NCBI GenBank assembly: GCA_025996815.1
Contig: BNTT01000067.1
Span: forward strand, 1 to 14,902
Reading direction: 5' to 3'
Length of the DNA: 14,902 nucleotides
DNA from: Bacteroidia bacterium
GTDB taxonomy: Bacteria > Bacteroidota > Bacteroidia > Bacteroidales > Azobacteroidaceae
Each line of letters starts with the position of its first letter. Position 1 is the first letter of the stretch. A model generated the notes under the pieces. That model saw only the letters and a program-made list of their open reading frames with translations, was not told the DNA's origin and made no database searches. Positions 1-5,812 of the stretch are shown here, one piece after another. A program made the translations under genes and the position numbers.

Positions 1-2
1 GG

Positions 3-128
3 ATTTTGAACCCCATCAGTACGGGTGAATTTTGCCGACAAATTGTGGAGAAATACCCCCGTCTGCATTTCGATTATCACGCCCACAACGACTATGATTT
101 AGCCATTGGGAACACCTTTGCAGCCGTT
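3..128 (+). pseudogene. Fragment of 2-isopropylmalate/homocitrate synthase-like gene
   Basis: The frame is open from the window edge and encodes about 42 residues resembling the metal-binding region of the HMGL-like TIM-barrel synthases (LeuA, citramalate and homocitrate synthases). It contains [16 protein letters not shown], where the HxHND-type histidines ligate the divalent metal, followed by NTFAAV. From about 116-128 the same bases are also the antisense of the leuD 3' end, and the frame beyond (to 320) is leuD shadow. In Bacteroidota a LeuA-like gene commonly lies downstream of leuD on the same strand; here it faces leuD head-on, so this is best read as a piece joined in inverted orientation. 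Both ends are missing, and nothing here could act as an enzyme. Confidence 0.7.
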
Positions 129-614
129 GATGGCAAACGATTCGGCGCGGGCGGTGGCATTGTTGGTGATTTTTTGATTTTGCAAATCAACCGTCAGCGT
201 CATTGTGGGGTCGTTGGCGACACTCGCGAAAATTTCCGCCAGAAAAGCATCCGACACCACGACGGGCAACACAAAGTTGTTCATCGCATTATTCTTAAAG
301 ATGTCGGCAAAAAAACTTGACACAACAACCTTAAAACCATAGCCTCCAATAGCCCACGCAGCGTGTTCGCGGCTCGAACCACTGCCGAAATTCTTCCCGC
401 CCACCAGAATAGAGCCTTTGTAGGTGGGGTTGTTCAGCACAAAATCGGCAATCGGCTGATTATTTTTGTCATACCGCCAATCGCGAAACAGATTGTCGCC
501 AAAGCCCTCCTTGGAGGTGGCTTTCAGAAATCGCGCCGGAATAATCTGGTCTGTATCGACGTTCTCGACAGGCAGAGGCACTATTGTGCTCGTTAATGTT
601 ATAAACTTTTCCAT
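99..614 (-). CDS. leuD: 3-isopropylmalate dehydratase small subunit (C-terminus lost)
   Basis: LeuD is the swivel-domain subunit that pairs with LeuC, the 4Fe-4S subunit, to isomerise 2- to 3-isopropylmalate in cytoplasmic leucine synthesis. Over 171 residues I see the N-terminal [13 protein letters not shown] (about 19-31) and the substrate-loop signature [10 protein letters not shown] (about 76-85). The family is usually about 195-205 residues. Here, after ESFAIN the expected tail is replaced by GCKGVPNG and a stop, and those last codons are the antisense of a LeuA-like gene fragment, so the 3' end is chimeric. leuC is not present; the upstream gene on this strand is the AAA ATPase, 55 bases away. 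The identification is very secure; the protein end as written is not natural. Confidence 0.93.
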   Translation of the reverse strand: MEKFITLTSTIVPLPVENVDTDQIIPARFLKATSKEGFGDNLFRDWRYDKNNQPIADFVLNNPTYKGSILVGGKNFGSGSSREHAAWAIGGYGFKVVVSSFFADIFKNNAMNNFVLPVVVSDAFLAEIFASVANDPTMTLTVDLQNQKITNNATARAESFAINGCKGVPNG

Positions 615-634
615 CACATATTTGTATTTCGCGA

Positions 635-661
635 CAAAATTACAAAATATTTTCATACAAA
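635..661 (-). promoter_or_regulatory. Possible leuD promoter
   Basis: On the - strand TTTG (658-661) is followed by TAATTTTG (635-642), fitting the Bacteroidota -7 consensus TAnnTTTG. The gap between boxes is only 15 bases instead of the usual 19-21, so the call is weak. It matters for the start: an ATG further upstream (656) would precede the likely transcription start, which favours the ATG at 612-614. Confidence 0.4.
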
Positions 662-669
662 GCGACGAC

Positions 670-1977
670 TTACATCTGTTCTAACGATAATTTTTTATAT
701 TCAACCGTAAAATTAGGATATTTTTTGACAATTTCGCTTGCTTTTCGCTCTAAAACAGACAGATTTATGCGTTTTTCGTTTCGTTTCACTTCATAAAAAA
801 CGAGCCGCTTTTCCAATTCATTTTCGGCGATAATATCTATTTCGTTCTCGCCCCGCCTGTTCCAATAACTGCCAATCGCTGAAAATTGCTTTGTTTCAAT
901 GAGTTGCGTCCGAAAATATTTTTCCAAAATCAGTCCGCTGTATGTTTCGTAATCGCGCTCAACGATGTTGCGGACATAATCCAAATTTCCAATTTCCACC
1001 GCACTGCGATATTTGTAGATAAACCGAAACCAAAAATTCAAAAAATTGTCCTCAATCGAATATTTGTTAAATCGACTGCCCTCTTTCGCCCCAAAAGGAC
1101 GGTTGCGCGTAACAAGCCCGTAATCTTTTTCCAATTTATCCAAAAAGCCCCCCACGGCAATCTGCAACGTGCTTTCCATATCGCCCCTGTCGGTTTTTGA
1201 TGAAGCAATAAGCGACAAAATGGAAAAATAGTTGCCATAATCCCTGCCAAATTCATCTATCAAAACCGCCCGACCTTCGTCGAGGAAAAACGAGCCTTCG
1301 CTGAAAATCGTATCAAATATCTTCTTTTTTGTAAATGCCTTGTTTTGAACAAGTTGCTCAATATATTTGGCAACTCCGCCCGTTACCATATAGAATGCCA
1401 GCAAATCCTCGCTTGTATAGTTGGGATGCATCTCCCGAAGGATTTGCTTAATGGTTTGTATGTCAAATGGTTTTAGCATAATTTTTGCCGTCAAACGCCC
1501 GAAAAGTGGCTCTTTGCTGTTTTCAAAAATCCGCTTCATCATCGAATAAATGGAGCCGCAAAAAACAATGTTTATTTTGCTATTGTCTTTGTAGGTGTCC
1601 CAAATGTTCTGAATATCACTGAAAACGGAAGGATTTATATTGGCAAACTCTTGAAATTCATCCACGAGCAGCGTAAAATTTCGCGTCTGCGACACGCCCA
1701 TCAATGCTTTGAAAAGCGAAGCAAAACTCTGAAAACGGCCGAGCGAAACACCAAGTTTTTCCTCTGTTTCACGAGTAAACTCATCACACAGAAGCGCTTC
1801 ATTCTTCTTTGCAACAAAAAAATAGAGTGCCGTGTTCGCGGCAAAAGCATTTTTCACCAAAGTGGTTTTGCCAACCCTTCGTCGTCCCAAAAGCATTGTC
1901 ATTTGAGCAGAACTTTGAGCGATTTCTTCAAATTTTATCAAAGTAGCTGTTTCACTTTCTCTGTCATAAAACTTCAT
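670..1977 (-). CDS. AAA ATPase of the DUF234 type with nuclease-like C-terminus
   Basis: This 435-residue cytoplasmic protein has an N-terminal P-loop ATPase: Walker [11 protein letters not shown] (31-40), Walker [12 protein letters not shown] (101-111) and a sensor-like VFCGS (138-142). A helical/winged-helix middle follows, then a C-terminal part with [14 protein letters not shown] (about 312-325), and RGENEIDII and FYEVKR (about 376-400). This is the layout of the archaeal-type ATPase/DUF234 family; the spaced E/D...D...ExK residues resemble a PD-(D/E)xK nuclease fold. Such proteins are common in Bacteroidota, Thermotogota and archaea, and their cellular role is not settled; some are suspected of links to mobile elements or defence. 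The gene is complete, is divergent from recJ, and reads towards leuD. Family call secure; function unknown. Confidence 0.85.
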   Translation of the reverse strand: MKFYDRESETATLIKFEEIAQSSAQMTMLLGRRRVGKTTLVKNAFAANTALYFFVAKKNEALLCDEFTRETEEKLGVSLGRFQSFASLFKALMGVSQTRNFTLLVDEFQEFANINPSVFSDIQNIWDTYKDNSKINIVFCGSIYSMMKRIFENSKEPLFGRLTAKIMLKPFDIQTIKQILREMHPNYTSEDLLAFYMVTGGVAKYIEQLVQNKAFTKKKIFDTIFSEGSFFLDEGRAVLIDEFGRDYGNYFSILSLIASSKTDRGDMESTLQIAVGGFLDKLEKDYGLVTRNRPFGAKEGSRFNKYSIEDNFLNFWFRFIYKYRSAVEIGNLDYVRNIVERDYETYSGLILEKYFRTQLIETKQFSAIGSYWNRRGENEIDIIAENELEKRLVFYEVKRNEKRINLSVLERKASEIVKKYPNFTVEYKKLSLEQM

Positions 1978-2014
1978 AACTAATTAAAAATAAGCGTTTT
2001 ACAAATTGTATTTT

Positions 2015-2072
2015 AATTAGCGCAACCACGGTTGCTGTAATGGCGGTTGCTGTAATGGCGGTTGCGCTAATT
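2015..2072 (-). repeat. Hairpin with 15-bp tandem repeats in the ATPase mRNA leader
   Basis: A perfect 13-bp inverted repeat (AATTAGCGCAACC at 2015-2027, complement at 2060-2072) encloses 32 bases. Inside, the 15-base unit GGTTGCTGTAATGGC occurs twice head to tail (2030-2044, 2045-2059), and a third copy begins at 2060 and forms the right stem arm. The stem sits at the predicted 5' end of the ATPase transcript, where it could stabilise the RNA or hinder translation, and the tandem unit makes loop length easy to vary. Structure is seen directly; the role is inferred. Confidence 0.75.
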
Positions 2073-2077
2073 TTCTG

Positions 2078-2109
2078 CAAAAGTACAATATTTATTTCAA
2101 TTGTGCAAA
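2078..2109 (-). promoter_or_regulatory. Promoter of the AAA ATPase gene
   Basis: On the - strand, TTTG (2106-2109), a 20-base spacer and TACTTTTG (2078-2085) match the Bacteroidota -33/-7 promoter. Transcription would start near 2071, almost exactly at the outer base of the hairpin at 2015-2072, giving a leader of about 95 bases. Confidence 0.7.
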
Positions 2110-2134
2110 TATTCAAAAGAAAATATTACCTTTG
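2101..2134 (+). promoter_or_regulatory. Promoter of recJ
   Basis: TACCTTTG (2127-2134) fits the -7 consensus TAnnTTTG, 23 bases before the recJ ATG. The only upstream TTG (2101-2103) is 23 bases away, a little farther than usual, so the -33 part is weak. It overlaps the -33 box of the divergent ATPase promoter. Confidence 0.6.
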
Positions 2135-2157
2135 CAGCAAAAATAAAGATAATATAA

Positions 2158-3882
2158 ATGTCAGAAAAATGGAATTATCACTCTCCTACACCCGAACAAC
2201 TACTTAGGCAGCAGCAATTTGCCACAGATTTTCGGTTGCATCCGGCGGTCTGCCTTTTGCTGGCGCAGAGGGGGTTTTCGACGAAGGAGGAGGTGCAGCA
2301 ATTTTTGTATCCCGGTCTTCGAGATTTGCACGACCCGTTTGGATATGCGGATATGGCGATTGCCGTGGAGCGGTTGGAAAACGCCTTGGGCAACAAAGAG
2401 AAAATTCTCATCTATGGGGATTATGACGTGGATGGCACCACTGCCACCGCGCTTGTGTATAAGTTTTTGGTGCAATTCGCGGTGGCTTCACAGTTGGACT
2501 ACTACATTCCCGACCGCTCCGACGAGGAGCCGGGGATTTCAAAGCAGGGCATTGACTATGCGCAGGCGAAGGGTGCGACGCTGATTATTGCCGTAGATTG
2601 TGGCATAAAGTCCAATGACGCAATTGCTTACGCCCAAACGCTTGGCATCGACGTGATTATTTGCGACCACCACACGCCGGACGATGAATTGCCGCCCGCA
2701 TTGGCTATCCTGAACGCCAAATTGGAGCAATCGACCTACCCCTATCCGCATCTGTCGGGCTGTGGCGTGGCTTTTAAACTGATGCACGCCTTTGCGCAAA
2801 ACAACGGTATGGAATTGAGCCATGTGCGCCACCTGCTGGATTTGTGCGCCGTGAGCATCGCGTCAGACATCGTGCCGCTGACAGGCGAAAATCGTGTTAT
2901 GACGGTGCTCGGCTTGCGGCAACTCAGCCAAAATCCGAGCAAGGGGCTGCGCGGCATCATCGACGTGTGCGGCTTAACGGGGCGGCGGGTAACGATTGGC
3001 GACATCATCTTCAAAATCGGTCCGCGCATCAATGCCTCCGGACGGATGATGAACGGCAGGGAAACGGTCGATTTGCTGCTGTCGAAAGACGCGCAAACGG
3101 CGAAAGAAAAAAGTGCCAACATCGACCAATACAACGACGACCGGCGCGAATTAGACAAAAAGACGACCGAAGAAGCCTACACAATGCTGGAAGCCCACCC
3201 CGAACGCTTTGCCGACAAAATAGTGGTGCTTTTTGAACCCTCGTGGCACAAGGGCGTGATTGGCATTGTGGCATCGCGGCTGGCAGAAAAACTGTATAAG
3301 CCGACCATCATCCTGACGGAATCTAACGGTATGATTTGCGGCTCTGCACGCTCCGTGACGGGGTTTGACCTCTACGCGGCGGTGGAATCAACGGCAGACA
3401 TTCTGGTCAATTTCGGCGGACACACCTCCGCCGTGGGCATCACGATTGAGGAGAAAAACCTCGAAGCATTCAAAAAAAATCTGGAAGCCTACGCCGAAAA
3501 AAATATGATTCAGGAACAGATGACGCAGACCTTAGATATTGACCTCGTGCTGCAACTCAACGAAATCACCGACAAACTGTTGACCGATTTGAACGCGATG
3601 CAACCCCACGGAGAGGGCAACCAAAAGCCCGTTTTCTGCTCCCTCGCCGTGCACGATGCCGGCAACAGCAAGCTGGTGGGCAAAGACTGCGACCATATCA
3701 AATTAGACCTCGCGGACGACTCCTCCCCCACCCCCGTGCCGGCAATAGCCTTCGGAATGTGTGAAAAATACAGCATCGTGAAGTCGGGGCAGCCTTTCGA
3801 CGTGTGCTACACGGTGGAGGAGAATAATTATGGCGGAGCAACCTCTTTGCAGTTGCTGGTGAAGGATATTAGGGTGCATTAG
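2158..3882 (+). CDS. recJ: Single-stranded-DNA-specific exonuclease RecJ
   Basis: RecJ is the 5'-to-3' single-strand DNA exonuclease of the DHH superfamily, used in recombinational and mismatch repair and restart of stalled forks. At 574 residues it matches the E. coli length (577). The DHH-domain motifs are all present: DYDVDG (88-93), DCGIKS (147-152), the name-giving DHH (170-172), ASDIVPLTGENR (235-246) and RINASGRM (290-297). The DHHA1 part follows with SWHKGVIGIVASRL (about 362-375) and GGHTSAVGI (420-428), then a C-terminal OB-like region. Acidic and histidine metal ligands look intact, so this copy should encode an active enzyme. The ATG follows a -7 promoter box at a sensible distance. 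The gene is more GC-rich than the surface-protein gene, as expected of a core gene. Confidence 0.97.
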   Translation: MSEKWNYHSPTPEQLLRQQQFATDFRLHPAVCLLLAQRGFSTKEEVQQFLYPGLRDLHDPFGYADMAIAVERLENALGNKEKILIYGDYDVDGTTATALVYKFLVQFAVASQLDYYIPDRSDEEPGISKQGIDYAQAKGATLIIAVDCGIKSNDAIAYAQTLGIDVIICDHHTPDDELPPALAILNAKLEQSTYPYPHLSGCGVAFKLMHAFAQNNGMELSHVRHLLDLCAVSIASDIVPLTGENRVMTVLGLRQLSQNPSKGLRGIIDVCGLTGRRVTIGDIIFKIGPRINASGRMMNGRETVDLLLSKDAQTAKEKSANIDQYNDDRRELDKKTTEEAYTMLEAHPERFADKIVVLFEPSWHKGVIGIVASRLAEKLYKPTIILTESNGMICGSARSVTGFDLYAAVESTADILVNFGGHTSAVGITIEEKNLEAFKKNLEAYAEKNMIQEQMTQTLDIDLVLQLNEITDKLLTDLNAMQPHGEGNQKPVFCSLAVHDAGNSKLVGKDCDHIKLDLADDSSPTPVPAIAFGMCEKYSIVKSGQPFDVCYTVEENNYGGATSLQLLVKDIRVH

Positions 3883-3907
3883 ATGCCCCGCCGTAGATGC
3901 CCCACCG
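3880..3907 (+). repeat. 14-bp direct repeat over the recJ stop codon
   Basis: TAGATGCCCCGCCG (3880-3893), whose first three bases are the recJ stop, is followed at once by TAGATGCCCCACCG (3894-3907); one base differs. It supplies a second in-frame-like TAG just downstream. It looks like a small slippage duplication between recJ and the higB promoter. Confidence 0.7.
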
Positions 3908-3911
3908 TAAA

Positions 3912-3943
3912 TTTGCAAATTAAAGATATTTGTCTTACCTTTG
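3912..3943 (+). promoter_or_regulatory. Promoter of the higBA pair
   Basis: TTTG (3912-3915), a 20-base spacer and TACCTTTG (3936-3943) match the Bacteroidota promoter closely. The predicted start of transcription is near 3950, which rules out an ATG at 3930 and points to the ATG at 3969 for higB. Confidence 0.75.
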
Positions 3944-3968
3944 TCGCATCAAATTACACACGGGAATA

Positions 3969-4271
3969 ATGAAAGTATTAAATAAAGCCTTGTTGGATAG
4001 ATTTGCAACGAAACACGCCGATTCGCTTAACGCTATTGAACGTTGGATTGGCGTATTGGAATTGTCTGATGTTGCAAATCACAATGAACTTAAAGAGTTA
4101 TTTCCAAGTGTTGATTATGTGGGAAAAAACCGGTATGTTTTCAATATTAAAGGAAATGATTACAGGCTGGTTGCTCTTGTTTTGTTTGTAGGTGGTAGGG
4201 CAACTGTTTGTTTTATAGGAACTCATGCCGAATATGACAAAATAGATTGTTTAAACGTTTTACAAAAATAG
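3969..4271 (+). CDS. higB: HigB-family toxin (RelE-like mRNA interferase)
   Basis: This 100-residue protein fits the HigB toxin family, ribosome-associated mRNA endonucleases with a RelE-like fold that halt translation when free of antitoxin. Family hallmarks seen in order are a helical N-terminus with AIERWIGVL (22-30), LKELFPSVDYVG (41-52), NRYVFNIKGNDYRLV (54-68) and the near-invariant C-terminal GTHAEYDKID (84-93). Length is typical and no key segment is missing, so the toxin looks intact. The antitoxin candidate follows after 3 bases, in the toxin-first order usual for higBA. The start at 3969 is chosen because the promoter overlaps the longer frame beginning at 3930. Confidence 0.9.
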   Translation: MKVLNKALLDRFATKHADSLNAIERWIGVLELSDVANHNELKELFPSVDYVGKNRYVFNIKGNDYRLVALVLFVGGRATVCFIGTHAEYDKIDCLNVLQK

Positions 4272-4274
4272 GAT

Positions 4275-4577
4275 ATGGAAAAAGTATTTGAAAACACTGT
4301 AGAGTTAATGAATCGGGAAGATTATGACAGGGCATTGGCTTATGTAATCAATTTGATTAACGAGGCAACGGCAAATGGGGCGTTGGATGAGCAGGATGCA
4401 GACAATGAATATACGCGCGAAATCAGCCGTGTAGGAGGTTTGTGTGCCGATTATGAAAATGCAAAGATGCAGTTTCAAACGATTACCGTGCATGGTCGCT
4501 CGCCTTTCAGGTCATCTGCGCGGAAGCTCTACCGCAAGTTAAACACCGAGCCCAAACGTATTTTGGAATATGCTTGA
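4275..4577 (+). CDS. higA: HigA-like antitoxin, apparently lacking its HTH domain
   Basis: Immediately downstream of higB, this 100-residue protein has the N-terminal half of COG5499-type HigA antitoxins: REDYDRALAYVINLINEAT (14-32) and DADNEYTREISRVGGLCADY (41-60). It also has the usual extreme C-terminus, SARKLYRKLN then EPKRILEYA (81-100). In family members I recall, a helix-turn-helix of roughly 35-45 residues lies between these parts and binds the operon operator. Here GRSP (74-77) runs directly into FRSSARKLY, so the HTH appears to have been removed by an in-frame deletion. Such a protein could still contact toxin through its N-terminal part but would not repress by the usual route. The deletion is inferred from remembered family architecture. 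Confidence 0.75.
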   Translation: MEKVFENTVELMNREDYDRALAYVINLINEATANGALDEQDADNEYTREISRVGGLCADYENAKMQFQTITVHGRSPFRSSARKLYRKLNTEPKRILEYA

Positions 4578-4620
4578 GCCTGCGGGACAAGGTGCGAAGG
4601 TAAGGTGCGAGATAGCCATC

Positions 4621-4650
4621 TGCCCTGCACTGCCCTGCACCACCCTGCAC
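4621..4650 (+). repeat. 10-bp tandem repeat after higA
   Basis: TGCCCTGCAC occurs twice exactly (4621-4640), with a third copy CACCCTGCAC (4641-4650) differing at two bases; GC-rich TGCGC sequence follows. It lies in the 160-base gap between the convergent higA and the small ORF. A shorter repeat, AAGGTGCGA, occurs twice just upstream. No function is evident. Confidence 0.7.
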
Positions 4651-4683
4651 TGCGCTTCGCTTGTACAGGGTTATCAAAATTTA

Positions 4684-4697
4684 ACGCCTTCCGGCGT
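4684..4697 (-). terminator. Small stem-loop after the small ORF
   Basis: Read on the - strand, ACGCC-GGAA-GGCGT is a 5-bp stem closed by a GNRA-type loop, followed by TTAAATTTT. It lies about 40 bases past the stop of the small ORF and could end its transcript. The stem is short and the T-run broken, so this is tentative. Confidence 0.35.
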
Positions 4698-4737
4698 AAC
4701 AGATGGAATCAGACGCGCAGAATATGGTAGCGCATAT

Positions 4738-4887
4738 TCACTTCATTACGGCTCTTCTATCGTAGACTATTGTGGTGCCTTCGGGATATTTTTCCCAAAA
4801 CTCCGTGAATTTTGATTTCCGCACTTGCGCGGGATTGCTCTGCCCTGTGCTCGCTTCTTTTGTTGCTTTTGCTGCTGTTGTTGCCAT
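4738..4887 (-). CDS. Small hypothetical protein, 49 residues
   Basis: I do not recognise the family. The start is MATTAAKATKEASTG, an Ala/Thr/Lys-rich and probably disordered stretch, then a denser part RKSKFTEFWEKYPEGTTIVY and a basic end DRRAVMK. It has no signal peptide or membrane segment. The case for a real gene is its promoter: a textbook Bacteroidota -33/-7 pair lies 31 bases before the ATG, with an A-rich leader (AAAAATATAAAATT) of the kind that replaces a Shine-Dalgarno site in this phylum. It converges on higA. The opposite-strand frames over it have no such support. A short regulatory or DNA-associated protein is possible, but that is a guess. Confidence 0.6.
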   Translation of the reverse strand: MATTAAKATKEASTGQSNPAQVRKSKFTEFWEKYPEGTTIVYDRRAVMK

Positions 4888-5022
4888 AATTTTATATTTT
4901 TACGTTATTAAATTTTTGCAAAGGTACGACATATTTTTCGTATTTGCAAACGTTTTGGCAATTATTTTTATGATTATCCGCAATCATACCACTTAAATAG
5001 GCTAAGTTCCGGATAAGGTTTA
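4888..5022. other. Intergenic region beside the hairpin block
   Basis: Apart from the small-ORF promoter (4919-4950) this holds A/T-rich sequence and no recognisable gene; the mirrored region is 9881-10015. Confidence 0.5.
4919..4950 (-). promoter_or_regulatory. Promoter of the small ORF
   Basis: On the - strand TTTG (4947-4950), a 20-base spacer and TACCTTTG (4919-4926) give one of the best promoter matches in the window. It lies between the hairpin repeat block and the small ORF. Confidence 0.75.
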
Positions 5023-5165
5023 GCCCGTTAGGGCTTTCATATCAATAGAAAAACCGCCCTACCCCACCCATTATTGCCCGTAGGGCATTCACGGTGAAAG
5101 CCCTACGGGCTATGGGGGGGTGACAAATACGGTTTTTTTCTATTGATATGAATGCCCTAACGGGC
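5023..5165 (+). repeat. Hairpin repeat A, copy 1
   Basis: Imperfect 143-base palindrome. The outer ends GCCCGTTAGGGC (5023-5034) and GCCCTAACGGGC (5154-5165) are exact complements, followed inward by CATATCAATAGAAAAACCG against its complement with two extra T. A nested hairpin at 5076-5110 is built from GCCCGTAGGGC and GCCCTACGGGC around TTCACGGTGAA. Noncoding; repeated nearly unchanged at 5293-5434. Confidence 0.85.
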
Positions 5166-5173
5166 AAAGTAAT

Positions 5174-5284
5174 GTCTGAACCACGATTTTAGTAAGATTT
5201 TGAAGATTAGCAGGATTACAAAAAAATCCCGCCAATCCTCCATCCTGTTAATCTTCAAAATCTTACTAAAATCGTGGTTCAGAC
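5174..5284 (+). repeat. Hairpin repeat B, copy 1
   Basis: A perfect 36-bp stem, 5174-5209 against 5249-5284, begins GTCTGAACCACGATTTTAG. The 39-base loop continues pairing in part (CAGGAT with ATCCTG). Stem bases 5202 (G) and 5256 (C) are swapped in copy 2 with pairing kept. The repeat resembles the AATCGTGGTTCAG-type intergenic repeats I associate with Bacteroidota genomes. Confidence 0.85.
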
Positions 5285-5292
5285 TACACTTA

Positions 5293-5434
5293 GCCCGTTA
5301 GGGCTTCCATATCAATAGAAAAACCGCCCTACCCCACCCATTATTGCCCGTAGGGCATTCACGGTGAAAGCCCTACGGGCTATGGGGGGGTGACAAATAC
5401 GGTTTTTTTCTATTGATATGAATGCCCTACGGGC
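5293..5434 (+). repeat. Hairpin repeat A, copy 2
   Basis: Near-identical to copy 1 including the nested hairpin. The left end keeps GCCCGTTAGGGC (5293-5304), but the right end is the one-base-shorter GCCCTACGGGC (5424-5434), so the outer stem carries a single-base bulge that copy 1 lacks. Confidence 0.85.
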
Positions 5435-5442
5435 AAAGGAAT

Positions 5443-5585
5443 GTCTGAACCACGATTTTAGTAAGATTTTCAAGATTCGCAGGATTACAAAAAAATCCTG
5501 CCAATCCTCCATCCTGCCAATCCTCCATCCTGTTAATCCTCCATCCTGTTAATCTTGAAAATCTTACTAAAATCGTGGTTCAGAC
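5443..5585 (+). repeat. Hairpin repeat B, copy 2 (expanded loop)
   Basis: A perfect 35-bp stem, 5443-5477 against 5551-5585. It is 32 bases longer than copy 1 because a 16-base loop unit, AATCCTCCATCCT plus GCC or GTT, is present three times instead of once. C5471/G5557 replace the G/C pair of copy 1. Confidence 0.85.
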
Positions 5586-5593
5586 TACACTTA

Positions 5594-5622
5594 GCCCGTA
5601 GGGCTTTCATATCAATAGAAAA
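5594..5622 (+). repeat. Left half of a third repeat A
   Basis: GCCCGTAGGGC followed by TTTCATATCAATAGAAAA matches the outer left arm of repeat A, then diverges into the surface-protein upstream region. It shows the A-B series was cut off here or inserted mid-element. Confidence 0.75.
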
Positions 5623-5673
5623 TATGAAAATAGTCGTTTTCAACAAAATTTCAACAAATGGGGAAAATATTTT

Positions 5674-5701
5674 TTTGTTAAAAAAAACATATATACCTTT
5701 G
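5674..5701 (+). promoter_or_regulatory. Likely promoter of the surface-protein gene
   Basis: TACCTTTG (5694-5701) is a clean -7 box. The nearest TTTG (5674-5677) is 16 bases away, shorter than usual. The leader would be about 105 bases (to 5812); I recognise no riboswitch in it. Confidence 0.55.
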
Positions 5702-5812
5702 CAGCCGTATTGATACGAATGTGCCGTTGTAGGGCTCCTCGCCGATATACACCCATAAAGGAAGACGCCGAAAATCCTGTAAAGAGTAAGCAAACGTTAA
5801 ATTATAATAGAT

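Noticed and set aside
129..320. Continuation of the LeuA-like frame on the + strand
   Set aside because: From about 129 these codons are the antisense of leuD, which has clear family motifs; only the first 42 codons resemble a synthase.
615..656. Upstream ATG adding 14 residues to LeuD
   Set aside because: The extension is not part of LeuD proteins and the ATG lies before the predicted transcription start.
2178..3918. Several frames of 70-140 codons opposite or inside recJ
   Set aside because: Shadows of a gene with complete DHH motifs; compositions are Arg/Cys/Ser-rich and no promoter precedes them.
3930..3968. Longer start for HigB
   Set aside because: These bases contain the -7 promoter box; the ATG at 3969 gives the normal family length.
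4570..4815. 81-codon + strand frame after higA
   Set aside because: Low-complexity, Cys/Leu-rich translation across tandem repeats and antisense to the promoter-backed small ORF.
5023..5622. CRISPR array
   Set aside because: The repeated units are long palindromes alternating in type with constant short gaps; there are no unique spacers of uniform length and no cas genes.
5312..5793. Frames of 66 and 86 codons on the - strand (mirrored at 9110-9591)
   Set aside because: They are translations of the hairpin repeats A and B and have no independent support.
5702..5812. Riboswitch or structured leader before the surface-protein gene
   Set aside because: Only a tiny inverted repeat (CGTATTGATACG) is seen; no conserved riboswitch core recognised.
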